Positions 1-9,310 of a stretch of 64,000 bases of DNA are shown piece after piece. This DNA is from Bradyrhizobium sp. 1(2017) (GTDB lineage Bacteria; Pseudomonadota; Alphaproteobacteria; Rhizobiales; Xanthobacteraceae): positions 1,570,001-1,634,000 of the forward strand of contig NZ_CP050022.2 in NCBI RefSeq assembly GCF_011602485.2, read 5' to 3'. The notes beneath the pieces were generated by a model. That model saw nothing but the letters and a program-made list of their open reading frames with translations, did no database searches and was not told where the DNA came from. The translations under genes and the position numbers were made by a program. Position 1 is the first letter of the stretch; each line of letters begins with the position of its first letter.

Positions 1-30
1 CTTCGTCGCAAGCGCTCCTCACAATGACGG
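1..30. repeat. partial copy of intergenic repeat family R1
   Basis: The first 30 bases end in ctcctcacaatgacgg. This resembles the right arm of the long inverted repeat at 34572-34655 (ctcctcgcaatgacg) and at 61238-61353. Only one arm lies in the window, so the element probably continues to the left. Confidence 0.6.
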
Positions 31-85
31 AAGAGACAGCTCGGCAAACTCTTGCTTTCAACCGCAGTTGACGTATTTTACATCA

Positions 86-114
86 TTGTACATGCGCAGA
101 ATATCACTTATAAC
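86..114 (+). promoter_or_regulatory. possible promoter of the XRE gene
   Basis: TTGTAC at 86-91 and TATAAC at 109-114 are separated by 17 bases. The -10 box matches five of six consensus positions; the -35 box only keeps TTG. Transcription would start near 121, giving a very short leader before the GTG at 135. A small inverted repeat (TACA-TCAT-TGTA, 79-90) overlaps the -35 region and could be the operator of the encoded regulator. Confidence 0.35.
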
Positions 115-134
115 CCCTGGTACGTGAGGCCAAG

Positions 135-407
135 GTGATCACGTCGTTTCAGATGCGGGCGGCCCGGGCGCTGCTCGGCATTGACCAGAAAACCCTGGCC
201 GAGCTCGCAGGCGTGTCGCTGCCGACCATCCAGCGGATGGAAGCCAGCACCGGCAACGTGCGCGGCGTGGTCGAGACCCTGATCAAGGTGGTCGAGGCAT
301 TCGATCGGGCCGGCGTCGAGCTGATCGGCGAGCAGGCGCGCAGCGACAGCGGCGGGCGTGGCGTTCGCCTCAAGGAGCCGGGGCCGCCTCGGCGGGTGGG
401 GGCATGA
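135..407 (+). CDS. XRE-family helix-turn-helix regulator
   Basis: A 90-residue protein that is almost entirely one Cro/CI-type HTH domain. Residues 5-60 run through MRAARALLGIDQKTLAELAG and the recognition helix VSLPTIQRMEAS, followed by a helix ending in AFDRAGVELIGE, a common layout in small rhizobial XRE proteins. The C-terminal 25 residues are Gly/Arg/Pro-rich and probably unstructured. It is expected to bind DNA as a dimer; the target is unknown. The GTG at 135 keeps two residues more than an internal ATG at 153. No toxin-like partner lies next to it, so an antitoxin role is not supported. Confidence 0.8.
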   Translation: MITSFQMRAARALLGIDQKTLAELAGVSLPTIQRMEASTGNVRGVVETLIKVVEAFDRAGVELIGEQARSDSGGRGVRLKEPGPPRRVGA

Positions 408-513
408 TCGGGTGTTGATCATGTTCGGGATCGGGATGAGCTAGCGCATCGTCGCACGCGCGTGCTGCACGATGCACCGGAGCATTGTGGGGCCAGCGGA
501 GCACTTTGCTGAG

Positions 514-2280
514 ATGAGCATCACAACCGATCACGCAAGCGGGATGCCTCGGCTGCGCCAGCCGACCTTTGCCGAACTGTATTTGCCAAAACTCGTTACG
601 GTCTGGCGCGAAGGCTATGGCGTCGCGGACTTTCGCGCCGACGTCTTCGCGGGCCTTACCGTCGCCATCGTCGCGCTGCCGCTGTCGATGGCGATCGCGA
701 TCGCATCGGGCGTGACACCGGACCGCGGCCTCTACACCGCCGTCGTTGGCGGCTTCATCGTGTCGCTGCTCGGGGGCAGCCGGTTCCAGATCGGCGGGCC
801 GGCGGGTGCCTTCATCGTCCTGGTCGCGGTGACCGCGGAGCGGCATGGCATCGACGGCGTGATCCTCGCCACCCTGATGGCGGGACTGTTTCTGATTGCC
901 GCGGGCCTGCTCCGTGTCGGCACCTACATCAAGTTCATACCCTATCCCGTCACGGTCGGTTTCACCGCCGGCATTGCCGTCATCATCTTTGCGAGCCAGC
1001 TCCGCGATCTCTTGGGGATCGCGCTCGCGGGGAAGGAGCCCAGCGAGTTCGTTCCGAAACTCGTCGCGCTCGCCGGCGGCCTCAACACGATCAATCCATC
1101 CGCCGTCGCGGTCGCGATCGTCAGCATCGCCATCATCGCCGCCTTGCGGATCTGGCGGCCGTCCTGGCCCGGCATCCTGATTGCGGTGGTCATCGCTGGG
1201 ATGGCGACCGCGGTGTTCGCGCTGCCGGTCGAGACCATCGGCTCGCGCTTCGGCGGCATTCCGCGCGAGCTGCCCGCGCCGGCGCTGCCTGCCTTCTCGC
1301 TCGAGAAGGCGAGGGCCGTACTGCCCGATGCGATTGCGTTCGCGCTGCTGGCCGCGATCGAATCGCTGCTGTCGGCGGTGGTGGCCGACGGCATGACCGG
1401 GCGCCGTCACCGCTCCAATTGCGAGCTGGTGGCGCAAGGTGCCGCCAATATCGGCTCGGCGCTGTTCGGCGGCATCTGCGTCACCGGCCTGATCGCGCGC
1501 ACCGCGACCAACATCCGCGCCGGCGCGCACGGGCCGCTCGCGGGCATGCTGCATTCGGTCTTCCTGCTGCTGTTCATGCTGATCGCAGCGCCGCTGGCGA
1601 GCTACATCCCGCTGGCCGCGCTCGCCTCCGTGCTCGTGGTGGTGGCCTGGACCATGGCGGAGAAGCACGAATTTGCGACGCTGCTGCGTTCCTCCTGGGG
1701 CGATGCCGTCGTGCTGTTCGCGACCTTCCTGCTGACGATCTTCCGCGACCTCACCGAAGGCATTCTGGTCGGCTTCGCGCTCGGCGCGGTGCTGTTCATC
1801 CATCGCATGGCGGAGATGACCGGCATCGAGGAACGTACGCCGCTGGTCGCGGCCGATCGTCCCGACGACGGCAATGGCGAGCGCGTGCCTTACGATCCAG
1901 CGCTTGCGGTCGATCGCGACGTGCTGGTCTATCGCATCACCGGCGCGTTCTTCTTCGGCGCCGCCTCGGCGATCGGCAGCGTGCTCGACGGCATCGCCGA
2001 CCGGCGCAAGGCCTTCGTGGTCGATTTCGCCGCGGTGCCGTTTCTGGACTCCACCGCCGCGAACGTGCTCGGGCGCGTCGCTGCCAAGGCTCACCGCGCG
2101 GGCATCAGGCTGTTCATCACGGGAGCCTCGCCCGCGGTCCGCCGCGCGCTGCTCACCCATGGCGTGACGCCGCCGCGTGCGCGCTATCGCCAGAGTCTCG
2201 AGCGCGCCATTGCCGACATCAAGGGCTCTGCGCCGGCGGCCGACGAGGCTGCGGCGGACGAGCGGCGCCCGCGCGCTTGA
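514..2280 (+). CDS. SulP-family anion transporter with STAS domain
   Basis: An inner-membrane permease of about 588 residues. The N-terminal half holds the SulP transmembrane core, beginning in FRADVFAGLTVAIVALPLSMA and with the family sequence QIGGPAGAFIV near residue 105. The last 110 residues form a cytoplasmic STAS domain (VDFAAVPFLDSTAANVLGRV). The family moves sulfate, bicarbonate or dicarboxylates; the substrate cannot be read here. I prefer the ATG at 514, which has GGAG about 15 bases upstream, over the ATG at 472, which has no ribosome site. A 596-codon open frame on the other strand is a high-GC shadow. aroE follows after about 50 bases in the same direction. Confidence 0.9.
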   Translation: MSITTDHASGMPRLRQPTFAELYLPKLVTVWREGYGVADFRADVFAGLTVAIVALPLSMAIAIASGVTPDRGLYTAVVGGFIVSLLGGSRFQIGGPAGAFIVLVAVTAERHGIDGVILATLMAGLFLIAAGLLRVGTYIKFIPYPVTVGFTAGIAVIIFASQLRDLLGIALAGKEPSEFVPKLVALAGGLNTINPSAVAVAIVSIAIIAALRIWRPSWPGILIAVVIAGMATAVFALPVETIGSRFGGIPRELPAPALPAFSLEKARAVLPDAIAFALLAAIESLLSAVVADGMTGRRHRSNCELVAQGAANIGSALFGGICVTGLIARTATNIRAGAHGPLAGMLHSVFLLLFMLIAAPLASYIPLAALASVLVVVAWTMAEKHEFATLLRSSWGDAVVLFATFLLTIFRDLTEGILVGFALGAVLFIHRMAEMTGIEERTPLVAADRPDDGNGERVPYDPALAVDRDVLVYRITGAFFFGAASAIGSVLDGIADRRKAFVVDFAAVPFLDSTAANVLGRVAAKAHRAGIRLFITGASPAVRRALLTHGVTPPRARYRQSLERAIADIKGSAPAADEAAADERRPRA

Positions 2281-2333
2281 CAGACCCTTCGGGACGCGAA
2301 ATGGATCGCCTCGGAAACGACCCGAGGGGAAAG

Positions 2334-3173
2334 ATGACCGCGCCCAAGACGCCTGCAGCCTGTCTGATCGGATGGCCGGCGGCGCATTCGCGCTCGCCGC
2401 TGATTCATCATTACTGGCTGCGCACGCTCGGCATCGAGGGCGGCTATGTCATCGAGGCGGTGCCGCCCGAGGATCTCAGAGACTTCGTATTGCGGCTATC
2501 GCTGCGCGGCTTCGTCGGCGCCAACGTCACCATCCCGCACAAGGAGAGTGTGCTGGCGCTGTCGACACCCGATGCGCGCGCAACGGCGGTGGGCGCCGCC
2601 AACACGCTGTGGTTCGAGGACGGCGAGCTGCGCTCGACCAACACCGATGTCGAAGGCTTCATCGGCAATCTCGACGCCAGCGCGCCCGGCTGGGACGCGG
2701 CCGGGGAGGCGCTGGTGCTCGGGGCCGGCGGCTCCTCGCGCGCCGTCGTGTTCGGCCTCATCGAGCGCGGCATCAAGCGCATCCATCTCGCCAATCGCAC
2801 CATCGCGCGGGCCGAGGCACTTGCGAGACAGTTCGGACCGAACGTGCATCCCGTGACGTGGGACGCGATCGCCGACGTCCTGCCGCGCGCAAAACTCCTC
2901 GTGAACACGACCTCGCTCGGCATGCACGGCCAGCCTTCGCTCGACGTCGATGTGGCGCGGCTGCCGCAGACTGCGGTCGTTGCCGATCTCGTCTATGTCC
3001 CGCTGGTGACGCCGCTGCTCGCGGCAGCAAGGGCGAGCGGGCTGAAGACCGCCGACGGGCTCGGCATGCTGCTGCACCAGGCCGTGCGAGGCTTCGAGCT
3101 GTGGTTCGGCCGGCGGCCTGAGGTCACTGCCGAGCTGCGTGCGCTGGTCGAGGCCGATCTCACAAAGACTTGA
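2334..3173 (+). CDS. aroE: shikimate dehydrogenase
   Basis: AroE reduces 3-dehydroshikimate to shikimate with NADPH in the aromatic amino acid pathway. The 279-residue protein has the substrate motif SRSPLIHHYWL near the N terminus, the catalytic lysine in GANVTIPHKESVL, the catalytic Asp region NTDVEGF, the NADP loop LGAGGSSRAVVFGL, and the C-terminal DGLGMLLHQAVRGFELWFG. The ATG at 2334 is chosen because GAGGGG lies seven bases upstream; an in-frame ATG at 2301 would add 11 residues not seen in the family. It follows the SulP gene closely but has no obvious functional link to it. Confidence 0.95.
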   Translation: MTAPKTPAACLIGWPAAHSRSPLIHHYWLRTLGIEGGYVIEAVPPEDLRDFVLRLSLRGFVGANVTIPHKESVLALSTPDARATAVGAANTLWFEDGELRSTNTDVEGFIGNLDASAPGWDAAGEALVLGAGGSSRAVVFGLIERGIKRIHLANRTIARAEALARQFGPNVHPVTWDAIADVLPRAKLLVNTTSLGMHGQPSLDVDVARLPQTAVVADLVYVPLVTPLLAAARASGLKTADGLGMLLHQAVRGFELWFGRRPEVTAELRALVEADLTKT

Positions 3174-3238
3174 GAGGATCGCGGCGAATAGCACACCATC
3201 TCCGGAGTTCTACCCCGTGGGGACAATCGGAGACCGTC

Positions 3239-3865
3239 ATGTCTGTTCAACGCGCTACTTTCACACGTCCACTTCTCGCCGTCGCGATGGTGGCCCTCTC
3301 GACTTACGGCGCCCTCGCGCAAAGGGCGCCGGTGCCGACGCGCGTGCGCGGCACGATCGAGAGCGTCAATGGCGACACCATGCAGGTCAAGTCGCGCAGT
3401 GGCGAAGATTACAAGCTTCGCATCGCCTCTGACGTGAATGTCGCGGGCGTTACCAAGATTTCACTTGCCGACATCAAGCCGGGCTCGTTCATCGGCGCGA
3501 CCACGGTGCCGGGGCCGGACGGCGGCCAGAACGCGGTCGAAGTCCACGTGTTTCCGGAGAGCATGCGCGGCACCGGCGAGGGCTCGCGGCCATGGGACCT
3601 CAAGCCCAACTCCAGCATGACCAACGCGACGGTCGCCGAGAGCGTGGTCGGCAATGACGGCCACACGCTGCTGGTCAAATACAAGGATGGTGAGAAGAAG
3701 GTGTTCGTCGCCGACAATACGCCGGTCGTCACCCTCGTGCCCGGCGACAAGTCCGAGCTGAAGGCGGGTGCCAAGGTCGTCGCCTTCATGAAGCAACTGC
3801 CGGACGGCTCGTTCGAGACCAATCGCGTCAGCGTCGGCCGCGATGGCGTGACGCCGCCGATGTGA
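3239..3865 (+). CDS. secreted DUF5666-like beta-barrel protein, copy 1
   Basis: A 208-residue exported protein of unknown function. It has a Sec signal peptide (FTRPLLAVAMVALSTYGALA, cut before QRAP). The mature part contains two OB-like repeats: RVRGTIESVNGDTMQVKS and, later, VVGNDGHTLLVKYKDGEKKV, each followed by a segment on a D/K-rich loop (ISLADIKPGSFIGATT; KSELKAGAKVVAF). It ends in RVSVGRDGVTPPM. The next gene is a clear paralogue with the same ending. No lipobox, catalytic residues or metal ligands are evident. Some databases give such proteins transporter names; nothing in the sequence supports that, since there is no membrane segment beyond the signal peptide. Confidence 0.8.
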   Translation: MSVQRATFTRPLLAVAMVALSTYGALAQRAPVPTRVRGTIESVNGDTMQVKSRSGEDYKLRIASDVNVAGVTKISLADIKPGSFIGATTVPGPDGGQNAVEVHVFPESMRGTGEGSRPWDLKPNSSMTNATVAESVVGNDGHTLLVKYKDGEKKVFVADNTPVVTLVPGDKSELKAGAKVVAFMKQLPDGSFETNRVSVGRDGVTPPM

Positions 3866-3941
3866 TTCCTTCAGTCGGGAATAGCGGCGGTCACACGGGG
3901 TTGCCGTGTTTGACCGCCGCAACGCCCTGGAGGGTACAATC

Positions 3942-4568
3942 ATGTCGAAGCTGAACTATCTGCTGCCACGCGCCGCCGTGACTGCATTCGCTGCCTTAAT
4001 CGCCGTTTCGTCCGCCTCTGCGCAACAGGCCCCGACGGTCCGCATCCGCGGCACCATCGAGGGCGTCGATGGCAACACGCTCGGTATCAAGACACGCGAA
4101 GGCACTGACGTGAAGGTGAAGATGACCGACAACGTCGCGGTGTTTGCCGTGGTGAAGACGCAGCTGTCGGAGATCAAGGAAGGCTCCTACATCGGCGTCA
4201 CCGGCATGCCCGAGCCCGACGGCACCCAGAAGGCGATCGCCGTGCACATCTTCCCTGAAAACCAGCGCGGTGCGGCCGAAGGCTTCCGTCCCTGGGATGC
4301 GCGCGCCAATTCGACCATGACCAACGCCACGGTGGCGCAGTCGGTGAAGGGCACCGACGGCCAGAACATCACGGTGAAGTACAAGGACGGCGAGAAGAAA
4401 GTCGTGGTGCCACCGGACACGCCGATCGTCACCTTCACCGCCAGCGACAAATCCGAGATCAAGCCCGGCGCGAAGCTGATCATCTTCGGCGCGGCAAAAA
4501 GGGACGACGGCTCGCTGGAGGCGAACCGGGTGAATGTCGGCCGCGACGGGATTACGCCGCCGATGTGA
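3942..4568 (+). CDS. secreted DUF5666-like beta-barrel protein, copy 2
   Basis: A 208-residue paralogue of the preceding gene, arranged head to tail 76 bases downstream. Its signal peptide ends in IAVSSASAQQAP. The same blocks occur in the same order: RIRGTIEGVDGNTLGIK, EGSYIGVTGMPEPDGTQKA, HIFPENQRGAAEGFRPWD, SMTNATVAQSVKGTDGQN, YKDGEKKVVVPPDTPIV and the ending NVGRDGITPPM. I estimate well over half of the residues are shared, so the pair arose by tandem duplication. An ATG at 3942 with GGAGGG upstream sets the start. A role in the envelope is likely from the signal peptide, but the function is unknown. Confidence 0.8.
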   Translation: MSKLNYLLPRAAVTAFAALIAVSSASAQQAPTVRIRGTIEGVDGNTLGIKTREGTDVKVKMTDNVAVFAVVKTQLSEIKEGSYIGVTGMPEPDGTQKAIAVHIFPENQRGAAEGFRPWDARANSTMTNATVAQSVKGTDGQNITVKYKDGEKKVVVPPDTPIVTFTASDKSEIKPGAKLIIFGAAKRDDGSLEANRVNVGRDGITPPM

Positions 4569-4583
4569 GTGAGCGCGGAAATT

Positions 4584-4700
4584 CGTAGGGTGGGTTAGGC
4601 GAAGCCGTAACCCACCATGCTTCCGCGAATGTGGACCGAAGCTGGTGGGTTGCGCTCAGCGACTGCGCTTCGCGCATCTGCCGAGCTAACCCACCCTACG
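4584..4700. repeat. inverted repeat family R4 (gtagggtgggtta)
   Basis: The left arm cgtagggtgggttaggcg and right arm ctaacccaccctacg are complementary and enclose a second nested pair (aacccacc / ggtgggtt). The same outer arm occurs at 42305-42405. It lies between convergent genes and may also stop transcription. Confidence 0.8.
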
Positions 4701-4716
4701 GCACCGCCGCTTCGCC

Positions 4717-5853
4717 TCACACCGCAATGACGTGATCGTCGATCTCGTCCACCTTGTTGACGCCGCACAGGCCCATGGTGGTGAGCAGTTCTTTCTGGAT
4801 GATGTCGATCGCCTTGGCGACGCCGGCCTGGCCGCCGGCCCCGAGGCCATAGGCATAGGCGCGGCCGATCATGCAGGATTTCGCGCCGAGCGCGAGCGCG
4901 CGCATCACGTCCTGGCCGGAGCGGATGCCGCCGTCGAACATGATCTCCATCTTCTCGCCGACCGCGTCCGCAATCTCCGGCAGCACCTCGATCGAGGAGG
5001 GCGCGCCGTCGAGCTGACGGCCGCCATGGTTGGAAACCACCAGCGCCTGCGCGCCGGTCTTGGCGGCCTCCTCGGCGTCCTCGACGTCGAGAATGCCCTT
5101 GATGATGAGCTTGCCCGGCCAGATGCTGCGGACCCACTCGACGTCCTTCCAGTTCAGCGAGGTGTCGAACTGTGACGCCGTCCACTCGGCGAGGCGGTTG
5201 AGATCCTCGGTATTCTTCACGTGGCCGGCGATGTTGCCGAAGGTGCGGCGCTTGCCTTGCAGCACGCCGGAGACCCAGGCCGGCTTGCTGGCGAAATCCA
5301 GCAGTTTCGACAGCGACCATTCCGGCGGCACCGTCATGCCGTTCTTGATGTCGGCATGGCGCTGGCCGATCACCTGGAGGTCGACCGTGAGCACCAGCGC
5401 GCTGCACTTGGCCGCCATCGCGCGCTGGATCAATTCCTTGATGAAGCCGCGGTCCTTCATCACGTAGAGCTGGAACCAGAACGGCTTTTCGACATTGGCG
5501 GCGATGTCCTCGATCGAGCAGATCGACATCGTCGACTGCGTGAACGGGATACCGGCGGCCTGCGCCGCGCGGCAGGCATGGATCTCGCCGTCGCCGTGCT
5601 GCATGCCGAGCAGGCCTACGGGCGCGAGGACCAGCGGCATGGTCGAGGGCTCGCCGAGGATCGTGGTCGCGGTGTCGCGCTTGGAGACGTCCACCAAAAT
5701 GCGCTGGCGGAACTTGATCGCCTGCATGTCCTCGCGATTGGCGCGAAGCGTCTCCTCGGCATAGGAGCCGCGGTCGCAATAGTCGAAGAACGCCTTCGGC
5801 ACGCGGCGCTTATGCAGCGCGCGGAGATCGTCGATACAGGTGATGTGCTTCAT
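4717..5853 (-). CDS. lldD: FMN-dependent alpha-hydroxy-acid dehydrogenase (L-lactate dehydrogenase type)
   Basis: A 378-residue TIM-barrel flavoprotein that oxidises an L-2-hydroxy acid, probably L-lactate, to the keto acid and passes electrons to the respiratory chain or oxygen. Seen motifs: the N-terminal DDLRALHKRRVPKAFFDYCDRGSYAEET, FMN contacts in LVLAPVGLLGMQHGDGE and FTQSTMS, the substrate/active-site block LVVSNHGGRQLDGAPSS with its catalytic histidine and arginine, and FDGGIRSGQDVMRALALGA. The start at 5853 (MKHITCID) is preferred to one 13 codons upstream. Lactate, glycolate or mandelate-type substrates cannot be told apart by sequence alone, so the symbol is tentative. Confidence 0.85.
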   Translation of the reverse strand: MKHITCIDDLRALHKRRVPKAFFDYCDRGSYAEETLRANREDMQAIKFRQRILVDVSKRDTATTILGEPSTMPLVLAPVGLLGMQHGDGEIHACRAAQAAGIPFTQSTMSICSIEDIAANVEKPFWFQLYVMKDRGFIKELIQRAMAAKCSALVLTVDLQVIGQRHADIKNGMTVPPEWSLSKLLDFASKPAWVSGVLQGKRRTFGNIAGHVKNTEDLNRLAEWTASQFDTSLNWKDVEWVRSIWPGKLIIKGILDVEDAEEAAKTGAQALVVSNHGGRQLDGAPSSIEVLPEIADAVGEKMEIMFDGGIRSGQDVMRALALGAKSCMIGRAYAYGLGAGGQAGVAKAIDIIQKELLTTMGLCGVNKVDEIDDHVIAV

Positions 5854-5945
5854 GAACGTTTCCCCGGCCCGTCTAACTCGGAAGTCTTGCATTGGAAGAG
5901 CGAGGGGTCATCTAGCATGGTTGGATGCACAGCCAAATCGTTTGA

Positions 5946-6125
<180 letters not shown>

Positions 6126-6343
6126 GCGGGTTCCGCCCTGTTCCCCTGTTCCTGCGGGAAATATAGTGTTAACAATACGTTATCGGGCGACCCGCGCGCC
6201 CGGTTCCGTAACGATTTATCACATTTTTTGAAGCCAAGTTTGCCGCGATAGCCTTATAAGACCTCAGCACATCAGGGATGCGGGGCCCGTTCGGGCAGCC
6301 CGTGGTTGCAGAGGGGATCCCTGGTTGTTGCGTGGGGGACGAT

Positions 6344-7687
6344 ATGAGCCGCAAATATTTCGGGACGGATGGGATTCGGGGCCGCGCCAACGGTCTGATC
6401 ACACCGGAGCTCGCGCTCAAGGTCGGGCAAGCCGCAGGCCTTGCGTTTCAGCGCGGCGATCACCGCCATCGGGTCGTGATCGGCAAGGATACCCGCCTGT
6501 CCGGCTACATGATCGAATACGCGATGGTCGCGGGCTTCACCTCGGTCGGGATGGACGTGCTGCTGGTCGGACCGATGCCGACGCCGGCGGTCGCGATGCT
6601 GACCAAGTCGATGCGCGCCGATCTCGGCGTCATGATCTCGGCCTCGCACAATCTGTTCGAGGACAACGGGATCAAGCTGTTCGGGCCGCAGGGCTTCAAG
6701 CTCTCCGACGACGTCGAGCGCCAGATCGAGCAGCTGCTCGACGAATCCCTCGACAAGCGGCTCGCCCAAAGTGCGAGCCTCGGCCGCGCCCGCCGCATCG
6801 ACGGCGTGCATGACCGCTACATCGAATTCGCCAAGCGCACGCTGCCGCGCGATCTGTCGCTGGACGGTCTGCGGGTCGTGGTCGATTGCGCCAATGGCGC
6901 CGCCTACAAGGTCGTGCCGGAGGCGCTGTGGGAGCTGGGTGCCGACGTCGTGCCGATCGGCGTCGAGCCCGATGGCTTCAACATCAACAAGGAATGCGGC
7001 TCCACCTCGCCGGAAGCGCTGTCGAAGAAGGTGCGCGAGATGCGCGCTGACATCGGCATCGCGCTCGACGGCGACGCCGATCGCGTCATCCTGGTCGACG
7101 AGCGCGGCCATATCGTCGACGGCGACCAGCTGCTCGCCGTGATCGCGCAGAGCTGGAAGGAAGACGGCCGGCTGTCGCGGCCGGGCATCGTCGCGACCGT
7201 GATGTCCAATCTCGGCCTCGAGCGTTTCCTGAAGGGGCAGGGACTCGATCTCGTGCGCACGCCGGTCGGCGACCGCTACGTGCTCGAGCAGATGCTGAAC
7301 GGCGGCTACAATCTCGGTGGCGAGCAGTCCGGCCACATCATCCTGTCCGACTACGCCACCACCGGCGACGGCTTCGTTGCAGCCTTGCAGGTGCTGGCGG
7401 TGGTGCAGAAGTCGCGGCGGCCGGTGTCCGAGGTCTGCCACCGCTTCGATGCGCTGCCGCAGATCCTCAAGAACGTCCGCCACAAGGGCGGCAAGCCGCT
7501 CGACGATTCCGACGTCAAGTCGGCGATCTCCGACGGCGAGAGGCGCCTCAACGGCCACGGCCGCCTGTTGATCCGCTCCTCCGGCACCGAGCCCGTGATC
7601 CGCGTGATGGGCGAGGGTGAGGACCGCATCCTGGTCGAGGACGTCGTCGACACCATCGTCTCCGCGCTGGGGCAGGCGGCGGCTTGA
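6344..7687 (+). CDS. glmM: phosphoglucosamine mutase
   Basis: GlmM converts glucosamine-6-phosphate to glucosamine-1-phosphate for UDP-GlcNAc, the precursor of peptidoglycan and lipopolysaccharide. The 447-residue protein has the start [13 protein letters not shown], the phosphoserine loop GVMISASHN with the active serine at residue 101, the Mg site DGDADRVI, the sugar loop GGEQSGHII and the phosphate-binding end [15 protein letters not shown]. After ASHN this protein has Leu where most members have Pro. The ATG at 6344 follows GGGGGAC. The usual neighbours ftsH and folP are not in view; the gene appears single here. Confidence 0.96.
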   Translation: MSRKYFGTDGIRGRANGLITPELALKVGQAAGLAFQRGDHRHRVVIGKDTRLSGYMIEYAMVAGFTSVGMDVLLVGPMPTPAVAMLTKSMRADLGVMISASHNLFEDNGIKLFGPQGFKLSDDVERQIEQLLDESLDKRLAQSASLGRARRIDGVHDRYIEFAKRTLPRDLSLDGLRVVVDCANGAAYKVVPEALWELGADVVPIGVEPDGFNINKECGSTSPEALSKKVREMRADIGIALDGDADRVILVDERGHIVDGDQLLAVIAQSWKEDGRLSRPGIVATVMSNLGLERFLKGQGLDLVRTPVGDRYVLEQMLNGGYNLGGEQSGHIILSDYATTGDGFVAALQVLAVVQKSRRPVSEVCHRFDALPQILKNVRHKGGKPLDDSDVKSAISDGERRLNGHGRLLIRSSGTEPVIRVMGEGEDRILVEDVVDTIVSALGQAAA

Positions 7688-7825
7688 GTCGTCCTTCCTT
7701 CTCCCCCCCGCGGGGGGAGAGGGTAAGGCACGCGCATTCCAGCCATAAACGATTGGCGGTGGTTCCATCGCCGCCTGCATCGTAATGAGCTTGTCGCGGC
7801 AATCTGCCGCGCCGGGGTCGCTCCA

Positions 7826-9073
7826 TTGAACAAGGTTGTCGTCGTACCTGCGGACACGCTGACCGAGCCCGTCGTCGTCAGCGACGTGGCGCCTGCCAAG
7901 GTGGCCGCGGGGCCGGCTTATGTCGTGCTTGCCGGCATCAGCGTCTCGCATTTCCTCAACGACACCATGCAGTCGCTGATCGCCTCGGTGTATCCGATCC
8001 TGAAGGACACCTACGCGCTCGACTTCGCGCAGATCGGCATGATCACGCTGGCCTTCCAGTTCACGGCCTCGCTGCTTCAGCCGGTGGTCGGGCACTACAC
8101 CGACAAGAAGGCGCAGCCCTATTCGCTGGCGATCGGCATGGCCTCGACCTTCTTCGGTCTGTTGCTGCTCAGCGCCGCGCATCAATATCTCGTCATCCTC
8201 GTCGCCGCCGCGCTGGTCGGTCTCGGCTCGGCGGTGTTTCACCCCGAATCCGCACGCATCGCGCGGCTCGCCTCCGGCGGGCGCTACGGCTTCGCGCAAT
8301 CGGTATTCCAGCTCGGCGGCAGCTTCGGCACCTCGATGGGGCCGGTGCTCGCCGCGCTCATCGTCGTGCCGTTCGGGCAGGGCAGCATCGCCTGGTTCTC
8401 CTCGATCGCCTTTCTCGCGATCGTCATCCTCTGGCGCATCGGCCGCTGGTACGCGCCGCAGATCGCGGCGAAGAAGGCCGCGCCCGTTCATATCCAGCCG
8501 GGCGCGCCGAGCTCGCGCCGCGTCGTCATCGCGCTGCTCGTGCTGGTCGCGCTGCTGTTCTCCAAGCAGCTCTACGTGTCGAGCCTGTCGAGCTATTACA
8601 TCTTCTATCTGATCGACCGTTTCGGCGTGTCGACGCAGGCTGCGCAAATCTATCTGTTCGTCTTCCTTGCTGCGAACGCCGTCGGCGCATTTCTCGGCGG
8701 TCCCCTGGGGGATCGCTTCGGCCGCAAGATCGTGATCTGGATCTCGATCCTCGGCGCGCTGCCGTTCACGCTGGCGCTGCCCTATGCCGGGCTCTACGCC
8801 AGCGCGGTGCTGTCGGTGATCATTGGTCTGATCATCTCCTCGACCACGTCGTCGATCATCGTGTTCGCGCAGGAGCTGGTGCCGCATCGCTTCGGCATGA
8901 TCTCCGGCGTGTTCTTCGGCGTCGCCTTCGGCATCGGGGGCCTTGGGGCCGCCGTGCTCGGCGAGCTCGCCGATCACACCTCGATCGCGTTCGTCTACCA
9001 GATCTGCGCCTGGCTGCCGGCGATCGGGCTGCTCGCGGTGTTCCTGCCGAAACTGCCGCGGCCGGTTCGTTAA
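7826..9073 (+). CDS. MFS transporter, fosmidomycin-resistance (Fsr) type
   Basis: A 12-helix major facilitator of 415 residues. After a 30-residue cytoplasmic tail come the Fsr-family sequences GISVSHFLNDTMQSLIASVYPILK and LGSAVFHPESARIARLASGGRYGFAQS, with QLGGSFGTSMGPVLAA in helix 5 and the second-half loop GPLGDRFGRKIVIW. Fsr proteins are proton-driven drug exporters; the natural substrate is unknown. The start codon is a TTG at 7826; no better start with a ribosome site is seen. It sits alone between glmM and an outer-membrane protein gene. Confidence 0.88.
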   Translation: MNKVVVVPADTLTEPVVVSDVAPAKVAAGPAYVVLAGISVSHFLNDTMQSLIASVYPILKDTYALDFAQIGMITLAFQFTASLLQPVVGHYTDKKAQPYSLAIGMASTFFGLLLLSAAHQYLVILVAAALVGLGSAVFHPESARIARLASGGRYGFAQSVFQLGGSFGTSMGPVLAALIVVPFGQGSIAWFSSIAFLAIVILWRIGRWYAPQIAAKKAAPVHIQPGAPSSRRVVIALLVLVALLFSKQLYVSSLSSYYIFYLIDRFGVSTQAAQIYLFVFLAANAVGAFLGGPLGDRFGRKIVIWISILGALPFTLALPYAGLYASAVLSVIIGLIISSTTSSIIVFAQELVPHRFGMISGVFFGVAFGIGGLGAAVLGELADHTSIAFVYQICAWLPAIGLLAVFLPKLPRPVR

Positions 9074-9310
9074 CGCATCCTCTCCCGCAGCAATGCGGTT
9101 TCACACATCGTTAGGAATTACGGCGAGCTCGCCGCATTCCGCGCGGCGTTCTTGCAACGCTCGCGCGGCGGGCGCGTGTGAGTTGAGAAAAAATCAACCT
9201 TAAAAATTAGGGTTAAGTGGCGCTTAAACATTTGCTGGCATCGTCCGCCCGTGAGTTTCCAGAACGTGGGGCGTCTGCAATTTGCCTCACCGGCCATAAG
9301 GACGAAGCCA

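Noticed and set aside
370..2160. 596-codon open frame antisense to the SulP gene
   Set aside because: Arg/Asp/Gln-rich, low complexity, no family; a usual shadow of a high-GC gene.
6272..8977. 901-codon open frame antisense to glmM and the MFS gene
   Set aside because: It spans two confident genes and their gap, with shadow composition.
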